Source: Gilvimarinus sp. DA14 (GTDB taxonomy: Bacteria > Pseudomonadota > Gammaproteobacteria > Pseudomonadales > Cellvibrionaceae). From it: a stretch of 64,000 bases of DNA. Both the position numbers and the translations under genes were made by a program. Below the pieces are notes generated by a model that was not told the DNA's origin, did no database searches, and saw only the letters and a list, made by a program, of their open reading frames with translations. Below are positions 9,373-18,679 of this stretch, piece after piece; position 1 is the stretch's first letter; each line of letters opens with the position of its first letter. Where the stretch lies: contig NZ_CP100350.1 in the NCBI RefSeq assembly GCF_024204685.1, forward strand, positions 806,001 through 870,000, given 5' to 3'.

Positions 9373-10669
9373 AAGACTCAGCCTCCAGTTGCAGCAACTC
9401 GTTCTCGCGGCCGAACTGCTCCGCCAAAATCGGCAACAGATGATTCATTACCGCTTCATTGTCGATGGTTTGAATCAGCTCGTTGATAAAACCAAAGCTC
9501 ATCATCACCTTAGCTTGCTCTTTACTGACACCGCGCGTTTGCAAATAGTAAAGAGCGTCATCGTCCAGCTGCGCCACAGTCGCGCCATGGGCACACTTCA
9601 CATCGTCGGCGTAAATTTCCAGCTCTGGCTTGGTATCGATTTCGGCGCGGTTGGAAGTCAACAGGTTTTTGTTTGACAGCTCCGCCAGTGTTTTTTGCGC
9701 GTCTTCAAAAATATGAATTCGGCCGTTAAACACCGCTTTGGCGCGATCGCCGATAATGCCGCGAAACACTTCGTTGCTGGTGCAGTGAGGCACGCGGTGC
9801 TTGATGTTGGTGTGGTAATCCACCACCTGGCGCCCGCGCGGCATGTAAACGCCCTGCAACTCGACATGAGCGCCCTCGCCACAGTGCTCGAGCACATAGT
9901 CGTTGCGTATCAGTTCGCCGCCTTTGGCAATAGCAAAGCCGTCAAAATTAGCGTCGCGACCCAGCTCCACGAACACACCGCCCATGTGGGTTACGCCTTC
10001 GTGTTCGAGATTGAGGCGGTAATGTTTGACTCGCGCATTGTCGGCGAGAACAATTTCGGTCTGCGCGGCAACCAGGTTAGCCTGCTCGTTATCACTGGAG
10101 AGAAACTGCTCGACAACTTCTGCTTCAGCGCCAGTTTCCAGCACCACCAGCAACCGTGTAGCGGCCAGCTGTGCAGCCTCGCCACTAGAATAATTAACCA
10201 GATATAATGGCTTATCGAGCTTCTGCCCCGCCTTAATGTGCAACAGCACACCCTCGCCAGAGGCGGCTTCACCTAACGCGGCAAACAGGTGCTGAGAACT
10301 GTCGGCAATCCGGCCGAGATGCTTTTGCACCTGCTCCACTTGCGGCCCTTCGGCATTGGCAAAGGCGACCGCTCCTGCCGGCAACTCATCCGACTGAGCC
10401 GTATCTAAAATGCCGTTTACGAACACCAGTTTGTAGGCGTCAAAGGCGATTAAATCTTGCTCCGGCACGGTTGTGGTGGCCGCAGTAGGCGCACTCAACT
10501 CTTTGTTGGCCAGCGCCGCGAGGGAAGTATACTTCCAGTTTTCAGTACGGCGATTGGGCCAGGCGGTAGCGGCAAATCGCTCTGCGCCGCGACGACGCAC
10601 ATCCGCAAGCCAAGCGGGCGCGGATTGCGCCTCGGCAAGTTTTAATGCCGCGGTTTGCAAATCTCCCAT
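9359..10669 (-). CDS. sufD: SufD, SufBCD scaffold subunit
   Basis: A 436-residue SufD with the beta-helix core seen in the series of short repeated strands (about residues 140-370) and the C-terminal helical part shared with SufB, including CAHGATVAQLDDDALYYLQ. With SufB and SufC it forms the scaffold on which new clusters are built. Its ATG shares one base with the sufC stop codon (TAATG). Confidence 0.96.
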   Translation of the reverse strand: MGDLQTAALKLAEAQSAPAWLADVRRRGAERFAATAWPNRRTENWKYTSLAALANKELSAPTAATTTVPEQDLIAFDAYKLVFVNGILDTAQSDELPAGAVAFANAEGPQVEQVQKHLGRIADSSQHLFAALGEAASGEGVLLHIKAGQKLDKPLYLVNYSSGEAAQLAATRLLVVLETGAEAEVVEQFLSSDNEQANLVAAQTEIVLADNARVKHYRLNLEHEGVTHMGGVFVELGRDANFDGFAIAKGGELIRNDYVLEHCGEGAHVELQGVYMPRGRQVVDYHTNIKHRVPHCTSNEVFRGIIGDRAKAVFNGRIHIFEDAQKTLAELSNKNLLTSNRAEIDTKPELEIYADDVKCAHGATVAQLDDDALYYLQTRGVSKEQAKVMMSFGFINELIQTIDNEAVMNHLLPILAEQFGRENELLQLEAESFDAL

Positions 10670-11418
10670 TAAGCCACCTCTCCTTCGAGCCAGCTGTAGC
10701 CTTTTGCTTCCAGCTCTTTCGCCAGAGATTTATCACCGGATTTAACAATCTTGCCATCGGCCAGTACATGGACAAAGTCGGGTACGATGTAGTCCAGTAG
10801 GCGCTGATAGTGAGTCACCACGATAAAACTGCGCTCGGCACTGCGCATGGCATTTACGCCATCGGCCACGGTTTGCAAGGCATCAATGTCCAGCCCCGAG
10901 TCGGTTTCATCAAGAATGCACAGTTTGGGTTCGAGCAGCATCATTTGCAGAATTTCATTGCGCTTTTTTTCGCCGCCCGAAAAACCTTCGTTGACGCCGC
11001 GTTTTAAAAATGCCTGATCCAGCTTAACTTTTTTGCTGGTTTCGCGAGCTAGCTTCATAAACTCAACGCTGGATAACTCGGGCTTACCCTGATGCTTGCG
11101 CACGGCATCTACGGAGGCTTTCAAAAACTCCATGTTGCTAACACCCGGGATTTCTACTGGGTACTGAAAGGCGAGAAATAAACCTTCGCGCGCGCGCTCT
11201 TCCACGTCCATGTCTAACAGGTCTTTGCCGTCAAAGCTGGCTGATCCCTGCGTCACCTCAAAGGCTTCGCGACCCGCCAGCACACTGCCCAAGGTGCTTT
11301 TTCCTGCGCCATTGGGGCCCATAATGGCATGAACTTCACCCGGTTTAACGTCCAGATTCAAACCTTTAAGAATGTCTTTCTCTTCAACGCTGGCGCAGAG
11401 ATTGTTAATACTCAACAT
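10669..11418 (-). CDS. sufC: SufC ATPase of the SufBCD complex
   Basis: ABC-type ATPase, cytoplasmic, that drives the SufBCD scaffold. Walker A GPNGAGKST is near residues 35-43, the signature FSGGEKKR near 144, and Walker B LCILDETDSGLD follows. The start at 11418 (MLSINNL) was chosen because it aligns with E. coli SufC and gives 249 residues; ATG codons at 11430 and 11484 are possible but would add a tail not known in the family. It lies 46 bp after sufB. Confidence 0.95.
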   Translation of the reverse strand: MLSINNLCASVEEKDILKGLNLDVKPGEVHAIMGPNGAGKSTLGSVLAGREAFEVTQGSASFDGKDLLDMDVEERAREGLFLAFQYPVEIPGVSNMEFLKASVDAVRKHQGKPELSSVEFMKLARETSKKVKLDQAFLKRGVNEGFSGGEKKRNEILQMMLLEPKLCILDETDSGLDIDALQTVADGVNAMRSAERSFIVVTHYQRLLDYIVPDFVHVLADGKIVKSGDKSLAKELEAKGYSWLEGEVA

Positions 11419-11464
11419 GATTTCATTCATCTCTTTTCGTTCAGGCCGCAGCCTGCAATTCGAT

Positions 11465-12901
11465 TTAACCCACCGAGCCTTCAAGGCTCACTTCGAGCAG
11501 TTTGCCGGCCTCAACCGCAAACTCCATGGGCAATTCTTTAAACACTTCGCGGCAGAAGCCGTTGACGATCATTGATACAGCCTTTTCCGCGTCTAAACCG
11601 CGCTGCTGACACAGGAACATCTGATCATCACTGACCTTGGAGGTGGTCGCTTCGTGTTCGATAACCGCGCTGGGGTTTTTACTTTCAATGTAAGGAAAGG
11701 TGTGCGCCCCACAGCGATCGCCAATCAGCAGCGAATCACATTGGGTATAGTTGCGCGCGCCCTCGGCGCCCGGATTCATACGCACCAAACCGCGGTAGCA
11801 GTTTTGACTTTTGCCCGCCGAAATACCTTTAGAGATAATGGTCGAGCGCGTATTTTTACCAATGTGAATCATCTTGGTGCCGGTATCGGCCTGCTGATAA
11901 TTATTGGTCAAGGCAACCGAGTAAAATTCGCCGACACTGTTATCGCCACGCAGCACACAGCTGGGGTATTTCCAAGTCACGGCCGAGCCGGTTTCTACCT
12001 GGGTCCAGCTGATTTTGGCACTGGTGTGGCAAACACCGCGCTTGGTCACAAAGTTGTAAATACCGCCTTTACCGTCTTCATCACCCGGGTACCAGTTCTG
12101 TACCGTAGAGTATTTGATTTCGGCGTTGTCTTTGGCAACCAGCTCAACCACTGCGGCGTGCAACTGGTTTTCATCGCGCATGGGCGCAGTGCAGCCCTCA
12201 AGGTAACTTACGTAAGCGCCCTCTTCGGCAACAATCAAGGTGCGCTCAAACTGACCGGTATTTTGTTCGTTAATACGAAAATACGTGGACAACTCCATCG
12301 GGCAGCGCACACCTTTGGGTATGTACACAAAAGAGCCATCGGAAAATACCGCCGAGTTAAGCGCAGCAAAATAGTTATCTTTTTGTGGCACCACCGAGCC
12401 CAGGTGCTGCTTCACCAACTCCGGATATTTTTCCACCGCTTCGCTGATAGAACAGAACAGCACGCCAGCCTCTTCGAGCTTTTCGCGAAAGGTGGTTACC
12501 ACGCTAACCGAATCAAACACGACGTCCATAGCCACCCCGGCGAGCATTTCTTGCTCGTGCAACGGAATGCCTAATTTTTCATAGGTTTCGAGAAGCTTGG
12601 GGTCCACCTCATCAAGGCTTTTTGGCTTATCGTCCATGCTTTTGGGCGATGAGTAATAGGAAATCGCCTGGTAATCCACCTTGGGATAATCCACATGGGC
12701 CCACTCGGGCTCTTCCATCTCCTGCCAGGCGCGAAACGCCTGCAGACGCCATTCGAGCAGCCACTCGGGCTCATTCTTTTTCGCGGAAATAAACCGCACC
12801 ACCTCTTCGTTCAAGCCGGGCGGCAAGGTATCTGTGTCAATCGCCGTATGGAAACCGGCGGCATACTCTTTTCTGATTAGGTGTTCTACCTGTTCAGACA
12901 T
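11465..12901 (-). CDS. sufB: SufB, SufBCD scaffold subunit
   Basis: A 478-residue SufB, close to the 495 residues of E. coli. The C-terminal region includes [15 protein letters not shown] and the region around [15 protein letters not shown], matching the area of the functional Cys405 in E. coli. SufB accepts sulfur from SufE and holds the nascent cluster. A 95-bp gap separates it from the upstream iscS-like gene; no promoter could be recognised there. Confidence 0.97.
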   Translation of the reverse strand: MSEQVEHLIRKEYAAGFHTAIDTDTLPPGLNEEVVRFISAKKNEPEWLLEWRLQAFRAWQEMEEPEWAHVDYPKVDYQAISYYSSPKSMDDKPKSLDEVDPKLLETYEKLGIPLHEQEMLAGVAMDVVFDSVSVVTTFREKLEEAGVLFCSISEAVEKYPELVKQHLGSVVPQKDNYFAALNSAVFSDGSFVYIPKGVRCPMELSTYFRINEQNTGQFERTLIVAEEGAYVSYLEGCTAPMRDENQLHAAVVELVAKDNAEIKYSTVQNWYPGDEDGKGGIYNFVTKRGVCHTSAKISWTQVETGSAVTWKYPSCVLRGDNSVGEFYSVALTNNYQQADTGTKMIHIGKNTRSTIISKGISAGKSQNCYRGLVRMNPGAEGARNYTQCDSLLIGDRCGAHTFPYIESKNPSAVIEHEATTSKVSDDQMFLCQQRGLDAEKAVSMIVNGFCREVFKELPMEFAVEAGKLLEVSLEGSVG

Positions 12902-12996
12902 GTTTCACCTCTTCTTCACCTGTGTGAAGTGGCGAGCTTTGCCCGCCTGCTAATCACTTGCAGCTAACGCTGCCCAAAAGCGGTTTGATTGCCGTC

Positions 12997-14139
12997 TTAA
13001 CTTGCTTTGCTTTGTAACTTGCCCACCACCTCGCAAATATGCGAGATGGCCTGTTCTATATCTGCACTACTGGTGTCGCGCCCAAGACTGATGCGCAGCG
13101 ATGAGAGCGCCGCGACATCATCAAGACCAATGGCCTTAAGCACGTAGCTCGGCGCCATAGTCGCGGACGTGCACGCCGAGCCCGTCGAAAGCGCCAAACG
13201 GCGCAGACTGAGCAGCAGCATTTCACCATCAACGCCGCTAAAAGCGACATTTAAATGAGTGTAGAGCCGCTTCTCTGGGTGACCATTCAAGCGCACACCA
13301 GGCAGATGTTTAATTCCTTGCCAGAGCTTGTCGCGCAAGGGCTCCAGACGTTGCCGATCCGACTCCATTTGCGCTGCTGCCAGCTCACAGGCCACACCAA
13401 AACCCACACATTGATGGGTAGGTAAGGTGCCAGAACGCATACCGCGTTCGTGGCCACCACCGTGAATCTGGGCTTTTACTTCAATATCTGGGCTACGGCG
13501 CACATACAATGCTCCGATGCCCTTGGGGCCATACAATTTGTGTGCAGACGCCGACAGCAAGTCTACGTCCAGAGCTTTGACATCCACCGGCATCTTGCCC
13601 ACCGCCTGGGCGGCGTCCACGTGCAGCAGACAACCATTGTCGCGACAGACTTTGGCAATTTCCGCAATCGGGTTAATGGTGCCCAATTCGTTATTCACCA
13701 ACATGACACTGACTAATTTGGTATCGGCGGTAATGGCATCGGCTACCGCCTGTGCACTCACCAATCCGTTGGCATCTGGCCTAAGTAGATCGAGCTTTAC
13801 CCCCTGGCCGACCAACCACTGGGCCGGGTCGAGCACCGCTTTGTGCTCAATCGCGCTCACCAGCAGGTGATCCCCCGATTCACACACACCTTTTAAGGCG
13901 AGGTTATTGGCCTCTGTCGCGCCGCTCGTCCAAACAATTTCACGAGCATCGGCGCCCAGTAGCGCCGCGACCTGGCCTCTGGCGGCCTCTACTGCCTCTT
14001 CGGCCTGCCAGCCATAAATGTGCGAACGAGAAGCCGGGTTGGCGAAATTGCCTTCACGGGTCAAACACTCGGCCATAGCGGCTGCGGCCTGCGGCGCCAC
14101 GGGCGTTGTGGCGGCATAATCGAGATAAATCGGCTGCAT
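12997..14139 (-). CDS. iscS: IscS/NifS-type cysteine desulfurase
   Basis: A 380-residue group I desulfurase. PLP lysine is Lys201 (SASAHKLYGPKG) and the catalytic cysteine is Cys323 in the flexible loop STGSACTSAT, as in IscS. It supplies sulfur for Fe-S clusters and probably for tRNA thiolation (TusA is encoded elsewhere in the window). It lies 4 bp after iscR and before sufB. There is no iscU, hscA, hscB or fdx, so an IscS-type enzyme has been kept in a Suf operon. It is about 25 residues shorter than E. coli IscS. Confidence 0.93.
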   Translation of the reverse strand: MQPIYLDYAATTPVAPQAAAAMAECLTREGNFANPASRSHIYGWQAEEAVEAARGQVAALLGADAREIVWTSGATEANNLALKGVCESGDHLLVSAIEHKAVLDPAQWLVGQGVKLDLLRPDANGLVSAQAVADAITADTKLVSVMLVNNELGTINPIAEIAKVCRDNGCLLHVDAAQAVGKMPVDVKALDVDLLSASAHKLYGPKGIGALYVRRSPDIEVKAQIHGGGHERGMRSGTLPTHQCVGFGVACELAAAQMESDRQRLEPLRDKLWQGIKHLPGVRLNGHPEKRLYTHLNVAFSGVDGEMLLLSLRRLALSTGSACTSATMAPSYVLKAIGLDDVAALSSLRISLGRDTSSADIEQAISHICEVVGKLQSKAS

Positions 14140-14143
14140 CAGA

Positions 14144-14617
14144 TCACCCTAAATCGCTACAGAGAATCTGCTGGCCGTCGCGGCGCAGATCCTGACGCTG
14201 ACAGACCGTCTGAATATCGCGCCGGGCCACTAAATCTGCGAGAGTGATACCACTGAGAAACTCATGTATCTGACTGCTTAGATCCTGCCAAAGGTGGTGG
14301 GTGATACAAATCTCACCGTCCTGACAATCGCCTTTGCCCTGACACTTGGTGGCATCCAGTGACTCGCTTACCGCATCGACTACCTGCGCCACCGAAACCC
14401 GGCTGGCTTCAGCCGACAGACGATAACCACCACCCGGACCGCGAATACTGATCACCAGATCTTCGCGGCGCAATTTGGAAAACAACTGCTCAAGATAAGA
14501 CAGAGAGATGCCCTGGCGCTCGGATATATCCGCCAGGCTCACAGGCCCCGCATCGCTGTGCAGCGCCAAATCCAACATTGCAGTGACCGCATAGCGGCCT
14601 TTGGTGGTCAGTCGCAT
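14144..14617 (-). CDS. iscR: IscR, Rrf2-family [2Fe-2S] transcription regulator
   Basis: A 157-residue Rrf2 regulator with a winged helix-turn-helix N-terminus and [2Fe-2S] ligands at Cys92, Cys98, Cys104 and His107 ([15 protein letters not shown]), the same positions as in E. coli IscR. Holo-IscR represses its own operon and senses cluster demand. It is the first gene of the iscR-iscS-suf operon, and a matching operator is visible just upstream. Confidence 0.97.
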   Translation of the reverse strand: MRLTTKGRYAVTAMLDLALHSDAGPVSLADISERQGISLSYLEQLFSKLRREDLVISIRGPGGGYRLSAEASRVSVAQVVDAVSESLDATKCQGKGDCQDGEICITHHLWQDLSSQIHEFLSGITLADLVARRDIQTVCQRQDLRRDGQQILCSDLG

Positions 14618-14672
14618 GGTGTTTCAAGGCTTTCAGTGAAACGGCGTGCAGTGATTTTGATCCCGCACCATA

Positions 14673-14697
14673 ATAACTGAGTATTTTACTCAACTAT
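14673..14697 (-). promoter_or_regulatory. IscR type 1 operator upstream of iscR
   Basis: On the minus strand the 25-base site begins ATAGTTGAGT and ends ACTCAGTTAT around an AAAAT centre. It matches the published E. coli type 1 IscR consensus at nearly all positions. The difference is GAGT/ACTC in place of GACT/AGTC in the two half-sites, a change that keeps the dyad symmetry. It lies about 56-80 bp before the iscR start, where autorepression would act. Confidence 0.7.
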
Positions 14698-14731
14698 TCG
14701 CAAAATTCCAAGTCTCACGGGGCCTGCGGGC

Positions 14732-15517
14732 TTACTCTTGCTCCCCAACGTCGCTTTTTTCCAGCTTGCGCTCGGCGTGATAGATATAATTCTGGGTCGC
14801 CGTCAGCACACCTCGCAGAATCGACAACTCCATTTCATCCATACGAATTCGGTTATACAAACGACGTAAACGCGTCATGGTTTGACGCGGATTATCCGGC
14901 TCTAAAAAGCCCAGATGCTCAAGAGTTTGCTGCAAATGCTCGTAGTAGCGCTCCATCGCCTCGACCTTGGCAGGGGGCACGTCCCAGTCATCGAAGGTGG
15001 GCGCCTTGCCATCTTTAGCGGTCAGCCAGGCCATGCGCAACTCGTAGGAAATCACCTGCACCGCTGCGGCTAGGTTGAGCGAGCTGTATTCGTCGTTGGC
15101 CGGAATGTGCACGTGATTGTGGCATTTATGCAGCTCTTCGTTAGTCAGGCCGCGGTCTTCGCGCCCAAACAAAATTGCCACCTCGTGCTGCTCAGCCTCG
15201 TGCACCGCCTTTTCAGCGCATTCGCGTGGATTCACCAGCGGCCAGGGAATACGGCGCTCGCGGGCGCTGGTGCCGACCACCAGGCCACAACCTTCGATCG
15301 CCTCATCCAGGGTCTCCACCACCACGGCATTGTCCAGTACATCGAGGGCGCCAGCGGCGCGCCATACGGCTTTTTCCGCGGGAAATTCTTTGGGCGCCAC
15401 CAGATACAAACGAGACAGCCCCATATTTTTAATCGCTCGGGCAGCGCCGCCGATATTACCTGGGTGGGATGTGTTGACCAGTACGATGCGTACCTTATCC
15501 AGTTGATTATCACTCAT
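14732..15517 (-). CDS. trmJ: tRNA (cytidine/uridine-2'-O-)-methyltransferase TrmJ
   Basis: A 261-residue SPOUT methyltransferase that modifies position 32 of several tRNAs. The N-terminus has RIVLVNTSHPGNIGGAARAI (SpoU motif 1), then FGREDRGLTNEEL (motif 2) and the knot segment SSLNLAAAVQVISYE (motif 3). The start at 15517 is preferred over 15562 because GAGG precedes it and it matches the family N-terminus. It lies directly upstream of iscR and divergent from suhB, a common arrangement. Confidence 0.95.
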   Translation of the reverse strand: MSDNQLDKVRIVLVNTSHPGNIGGAARAIKNMGLSRLYLVAPKEFPAEKAVWRAAGALDVLDNAVVVETLDEAIEGCGLVVGTSARERRIPWPLVNPRECAEKAVHEAEQHEVAILFGREDRGLTNEELHKCHNHVHIPANDEYSSLNLAAAVQVISYELRMAWLTAKDGKAPTFDDWDVPPAKVEAMERYYEHLQQTLEHLGFLEPDNPRQTMTRLRRLYNRIRMDEMELSILRGVLTATQNYIYHAERKLEKSDVGEQE

Positions 15518-15706
15518 GGAACTGCCTCGGGTTGCGCGCCACAGGCGCCAAAAGCGCGGCATTTTAACAAACTTGTCGCCCTAGGCGTAGTAGCCTGCAT
15601 AGGCTTGCCGAGTTTTCCTTGGTAAGCGGCGCAGGCGTTGCTATAATCGCCGCCTCGGCCGCCCCGGCCCCCGTTCTTTAAACCCTCTTTCGTAACTGGT
15701 GCCCCC

Positions 15707-16510
15707 ATGGAACCCATGCTGACAATTGCCCTGCGCGCGGCGCGCAAGGCCGGTGAAATTATCGAGCGCGCTACCGAGCGTTTGGATGTTGTTGCTATTG
15801 AAGAAAAAGGCCGCAATGACTTTGTCACCGAGATAGACAAAGCCGCCGAAAAGGAAATTATTTACCACCTGAGAAAAGCCTATCCCGACCACAGCATTGT
15901 CGGCGAAGAAGGCGGCTCGCAGCCGGGCAGCAACACAGATGTTGAATGGGTTATCGACCCGCTGGACGGCACCACCAACTTTATTCACGGCATTCCCCAC
16001 TTTTCCGTTTCCATCGCCTGCCGTATTAAAGGCCAGCTGGAACACGCCGTGGTTTACGACCCCATTAAACGCGAAGAATTTACCGCCAGCCGCGGCCGCG
16101 GCGCCGCCCTTAATGGCCGTCGCATCCGCGTCAGCAGCCGCAAAGGTCTGGCCGGTGGTGTTATCGGCACCGGCATTCCGTTTAGCGGCTACGCCCTGGA
16201 AAATATTTCTGCATACCTAGCAGCGGTGCAGGAAATTGCCGGCCAAACCTCTGGCATTCGCCGCCCGGGTTCGGCGGCACTGGACTTGGCTTATGTCGCA
16301 GCCGGGCGCTTTGATGCCTTTTGGGAGATGAACTTAAACCAGTGGGATATGGCCGCAGGCCTGCTACTGGTGACAGAAGCCGGCGGATTGGTCAGTGACT
16401 TTAACGGCGGTAATACACACTATGAAACCGGGCATGTAGTGTGCGGCAGCCCCAAGGTGTTTAAACCGGTGCTGCAAATTGTGAAAAAACACATGGGCCA
16501 TATTCGCTAG
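15707..16510 (+). CDS. suhB: SuhB inositol-1-monophosphatase family protein
   Basis: A 267-residue protein with the metal-binding motifs of inositol monophosphatases: Glu67 (GEEGG), and Asp84 and Asp87 in WVIDPLDGTTNF. E. coli SuhB also acts as part of the rRNA antitermination complex with NusA/NusB/NusG. The start MEPMLTIALRAARKAG aligns residue by residue with E. coli SuhB. It is divergent from trmJ with a 189-bp shared upstream region. Confidence 0.96.
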   Translation: MEPMLTIALRAARKAGEIIERATERLDVVAIEEKGRNDFVTEIDKAAEKEIIYHLRKAYPDHSIVGEEGGSQPGSNTDVEWVIDPLDGTTNFIHGIPHFSVSIACRIKGQLEHAVVYDPIKREEFTASRGRGAALNGRRIRVSSRKGLAGGVIGTGIPFSGYALENISAYLAAVQEIAGQTSGIRRPGSAALDLAYVAAGRFDAFWEMNLNQWDMAAGLLLVTEAGGLVSDFNGGNTHYETGHVVCGSPKVFKPVLQIVKKHMGHIR

Positions 16511-16519
16511 AGTCCTGTT

Positions 16520-16539
16520 GCCGGCACCTAGGTGCCGGC
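16520..16539. terminator. 20-bp perfect palindrome between convergent genes
   Basis: GCCGGCACCTAGGTGCCGGC lies between the ends of suhB and the hybrid histidine kinase and touches the kinase stop codon. Its position suggests a two-way terminator, but it lacks T-tracts on either side. Confidence 0.45.
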
Positions 16540-18587
16540 TAACCCGCATCGATCAGATTGCCTTCAGTACGACCTTCATCGCCAAGCAAGCCATTCAATA
16601 CCTCAACCAGCTGCTCAATCTGTAGCGGCTTGGTCAAATACTCATAAAATCCCGCCTCACGGCCCTTCTCGACATCGATTGACATCACATTGGCCGACAA
16701 GCCTATCACCGGAATATCCCGCGTCGCCGGGTCACTTTGCAACACGCTCAGCACTTCGTAGCCATCCAGGCCGGGCAGATTAATATCCAGAATAATCACC
16801 GCTGGACGGGTCTGCCGCGCGCGGTACAAACCAATAAACGGCTCTTCGGCTACCTCCAGCGAGAGATTTTTGTAACGGTAAAAGAAATGCTCCATCAGAC
16901 GGATGTTGGTCGCATTATCCTCAATGTACAGTATGTCGTGACGCCCGGTTATTCGTAATTCAGTACGCTGGCTTATCTCTGCCAAGGCATCGCCGGGCTG
17001 ACTCACAAACTGCGCCCGTCCGGCATCGCGCAAGTCCACCCAAAAGCAAGTACCCTCTCCGGTGACGCTGGAAAAATCGATACTGCCATCCATTTTTTCA
17101 ATTAGTTGCTTGGTAATGACCAGCCCTACACCTGAGCCCTCTACCTTGCTCATTTCGGCATGCAGGCGATTGAACGGCTGAAAGACCTCTTCGCGACGCG
17201 ACTCTTCAATACCCGTACCCGTATCCTGCACCAAAATTCGCAGCATACGCTCGGGGCGTAACTCCAACTCCACATTAACTTCGCCACCCACGCGGTTGTA
17301 CTTGATGGCATTGCTCATTAAATTTAAAAGCGCCTGCTTTAAACGGATGGGATCGGCGTGTACGCACACTGAATCCAAACCGTGAAAATCGACTTTTAAC
17401 AAAATACTACGGGCGTCGGCCTGCGGCTGCAGGAGGGTGACACAGTCATTCAGCAAACGGCTTACTAGAACATTTTGCAAACTGGTTTCCATGGCTCCGG
17501 ACTCAATTTTAGCGAGGTCTAAAACATCGTTAATCAAACGCAACAAGTGCTCCCCGGCCGCATGAATCTCGCGGATATTCCCCTTTTGAACTTCTTTTAA
17601 ATTACTGTCGTACTCAAACAGTTGAGCGTAACCGAGAATGGCATTGAGCGGCGTGCGCAACTCGTGGCTCATGCTGGAGAGAAATTCGCTTTTTGCCGAG
17701 TTGGCCTTTTCCGCCTGCTCTTTGGCCTTGACCACCCGAGCCTCAGCCCGCTTGATATCGGTGATATCCATATTGGTACCCGACATCCGCATGGGCCTGC
17801 CATCGAAATCAAAACTGGCCTTGCCACGGGCACGAATCCAGCGAATTTCGCCATCTTTAGCCCGCACCCGGTATTCCACATCGAACGGCTCCTGGGCGGT
17901 TAAGTGACGCTCCAGCGCGCTGTCGAAAAGGGGTAAATCTTCACTGAGAATATGGTTGCGCCACTGTCGCATGCGGTCCCGACCAGTGCTGATTAAATCA
18001 TCTTCACCGCCGTAACCTAAATGCTCCCAGCAGCGGGCAGAAAAATGGAAGGCGTCGCGATCGGCGTACCACTCCCAGATACCATCGTTAGAGGCCTGAA
18101 TAATCCTTGCCTGGCGCGCCTCACTTTCACGCAGCGCCGCCTCGACATCTTTGAGTTCAGAGATATCAAAATTTACGCCAGAGATATACATGGCTCTGCC
18201 GGACTCGTCGCGAATAGAGTCCGCCCGCACCTGAGTCCAGATATAGTCGCCGCATTTGGTGCGCACTCGGTAACAGGTGTACAGGGGTTCGGCAGTGCGC
18301 AAATGCTCGCGCACCGATTCAAACATCTGTTCGACATCGTCCGGGTGAATAAAGGCGGGCAGTTCGCGGGCGTCGGTCAGGCGCTTGCGGTCTTCATCAT
18401 CGTAGCCGATGGACTCCCAGAAGCCACCCGACCAGTCGATATAATGGGTATTTAAATCCCACTCCCAAAAGCCATAGCCACTGCCGCAAAAAATGCGACG
18501 ATAACGCTCAACCAATGCCTTGAGCTGATCCGCATTGAGATCATCCAGGGGTTGGGACATGCTGATAGTGGGCTGGTCGTTTATCAT
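16539..18587 (-). CDS. PAS-PAS hybrid sensor histidine kinase with C-terminal receiver
   Basis: A 682-residue cytoplasmic hybrid kinase with no membrane segment. Two PAS/PAC domains lie at about residues 25-150 and 160-285 (PAC ends at SGVNFDISELK and SGTNMDITDIK). HisKA carries His308 in FLSSMSHELRTPLN; HATPase has the N box near 432, G1 DTGTGI at 465 and G2 GSGVGL near 494. A CheY-like receiver (about 560-680) has phospho-acceptor Asp611 in ILDINLPG and Lys663. It is an orphan: no output regulator or Hpt gene lies beside it. The absence of a membrane anchor points to an internal signal such as redox state or a ligand. A GGAGAG ribosome site precedes the start. Confidence 0.9.
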   Translation of the reverse strand: MINDQPTISMSQPLDDLNADQLKALVERYRRIFCGSGYGFWEWDLNTHYIDWSGGFWESIGYDDEDRKRLTDARELPAFIHPDDVEQMFESVREHLRTAEPLYTCYRVRTKCGDYIWTQVRADSIRDESGRAMYISGVNFDISELKDVEAALRESEARQARIIQASNDGIWEWYADRDAFHFSARCWEHLGYGGEDDLISTGRDRMRQWRNHILSEDLPLFDSALERHLTAQEPFDVEYRVRAKDGEIRWIRARGKASFDFDGRPMRMSGTNMDITDIKRAEARVVKAKEQAEKANSAKSEFLSSMSHELRTPLNAILGYAQLFEYDSNLKEVQKGNIREIHAAGEHLLRLINDVLDLAKIESGAMETSLQNVLVSRLLNDCVTLLQPQADARSILLKVDFHGLDSVCVHADPIRLKQALLNLMSNAIKYNRVGGEVNVELELRPERMLRILVQDTGTGIEESRREEVFQPFNRLHAEMSKVEGSGVGLVITKQLIEKMDGSIDFSSVTGEGTCFWVDLRDAGRAQFVSQPGDALAEISQRTELRITGRHDILYIEDNATNIRLMEHFFYRYKNLSLEVAEEPFIGLYRARQTRPAVIILDINLPGLDGYEVLSVLQSDPATRDIPVIGLSANVMSIDVEKGREAGFYEYLTKPLQIEQLVEVLNGLLGDEGRTEGNLIDAG

Positions 18588-18634
18588 TGCGCTCTCCGTT
18601 CTGCGCCAAGCATACCCCTAACTTGCCGTTAAAA

Positions 18635-18664
18635 AAAAGCCCGCACGTTATCGTGCGGGCTTTT
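18635..18664 (-). terminator. Rho-independent terminator after secF
   Basis: A 13-bp perfect stem (AAAAGCCCGCACG with its complement) around a 4-base loop, followed by a run of T on the minus strand. The A-run on the other side would also let it work from the plus strand. Confidence 0.9.
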
Positions 18665-18679
18665 ATTGGGTAGTCCAGA

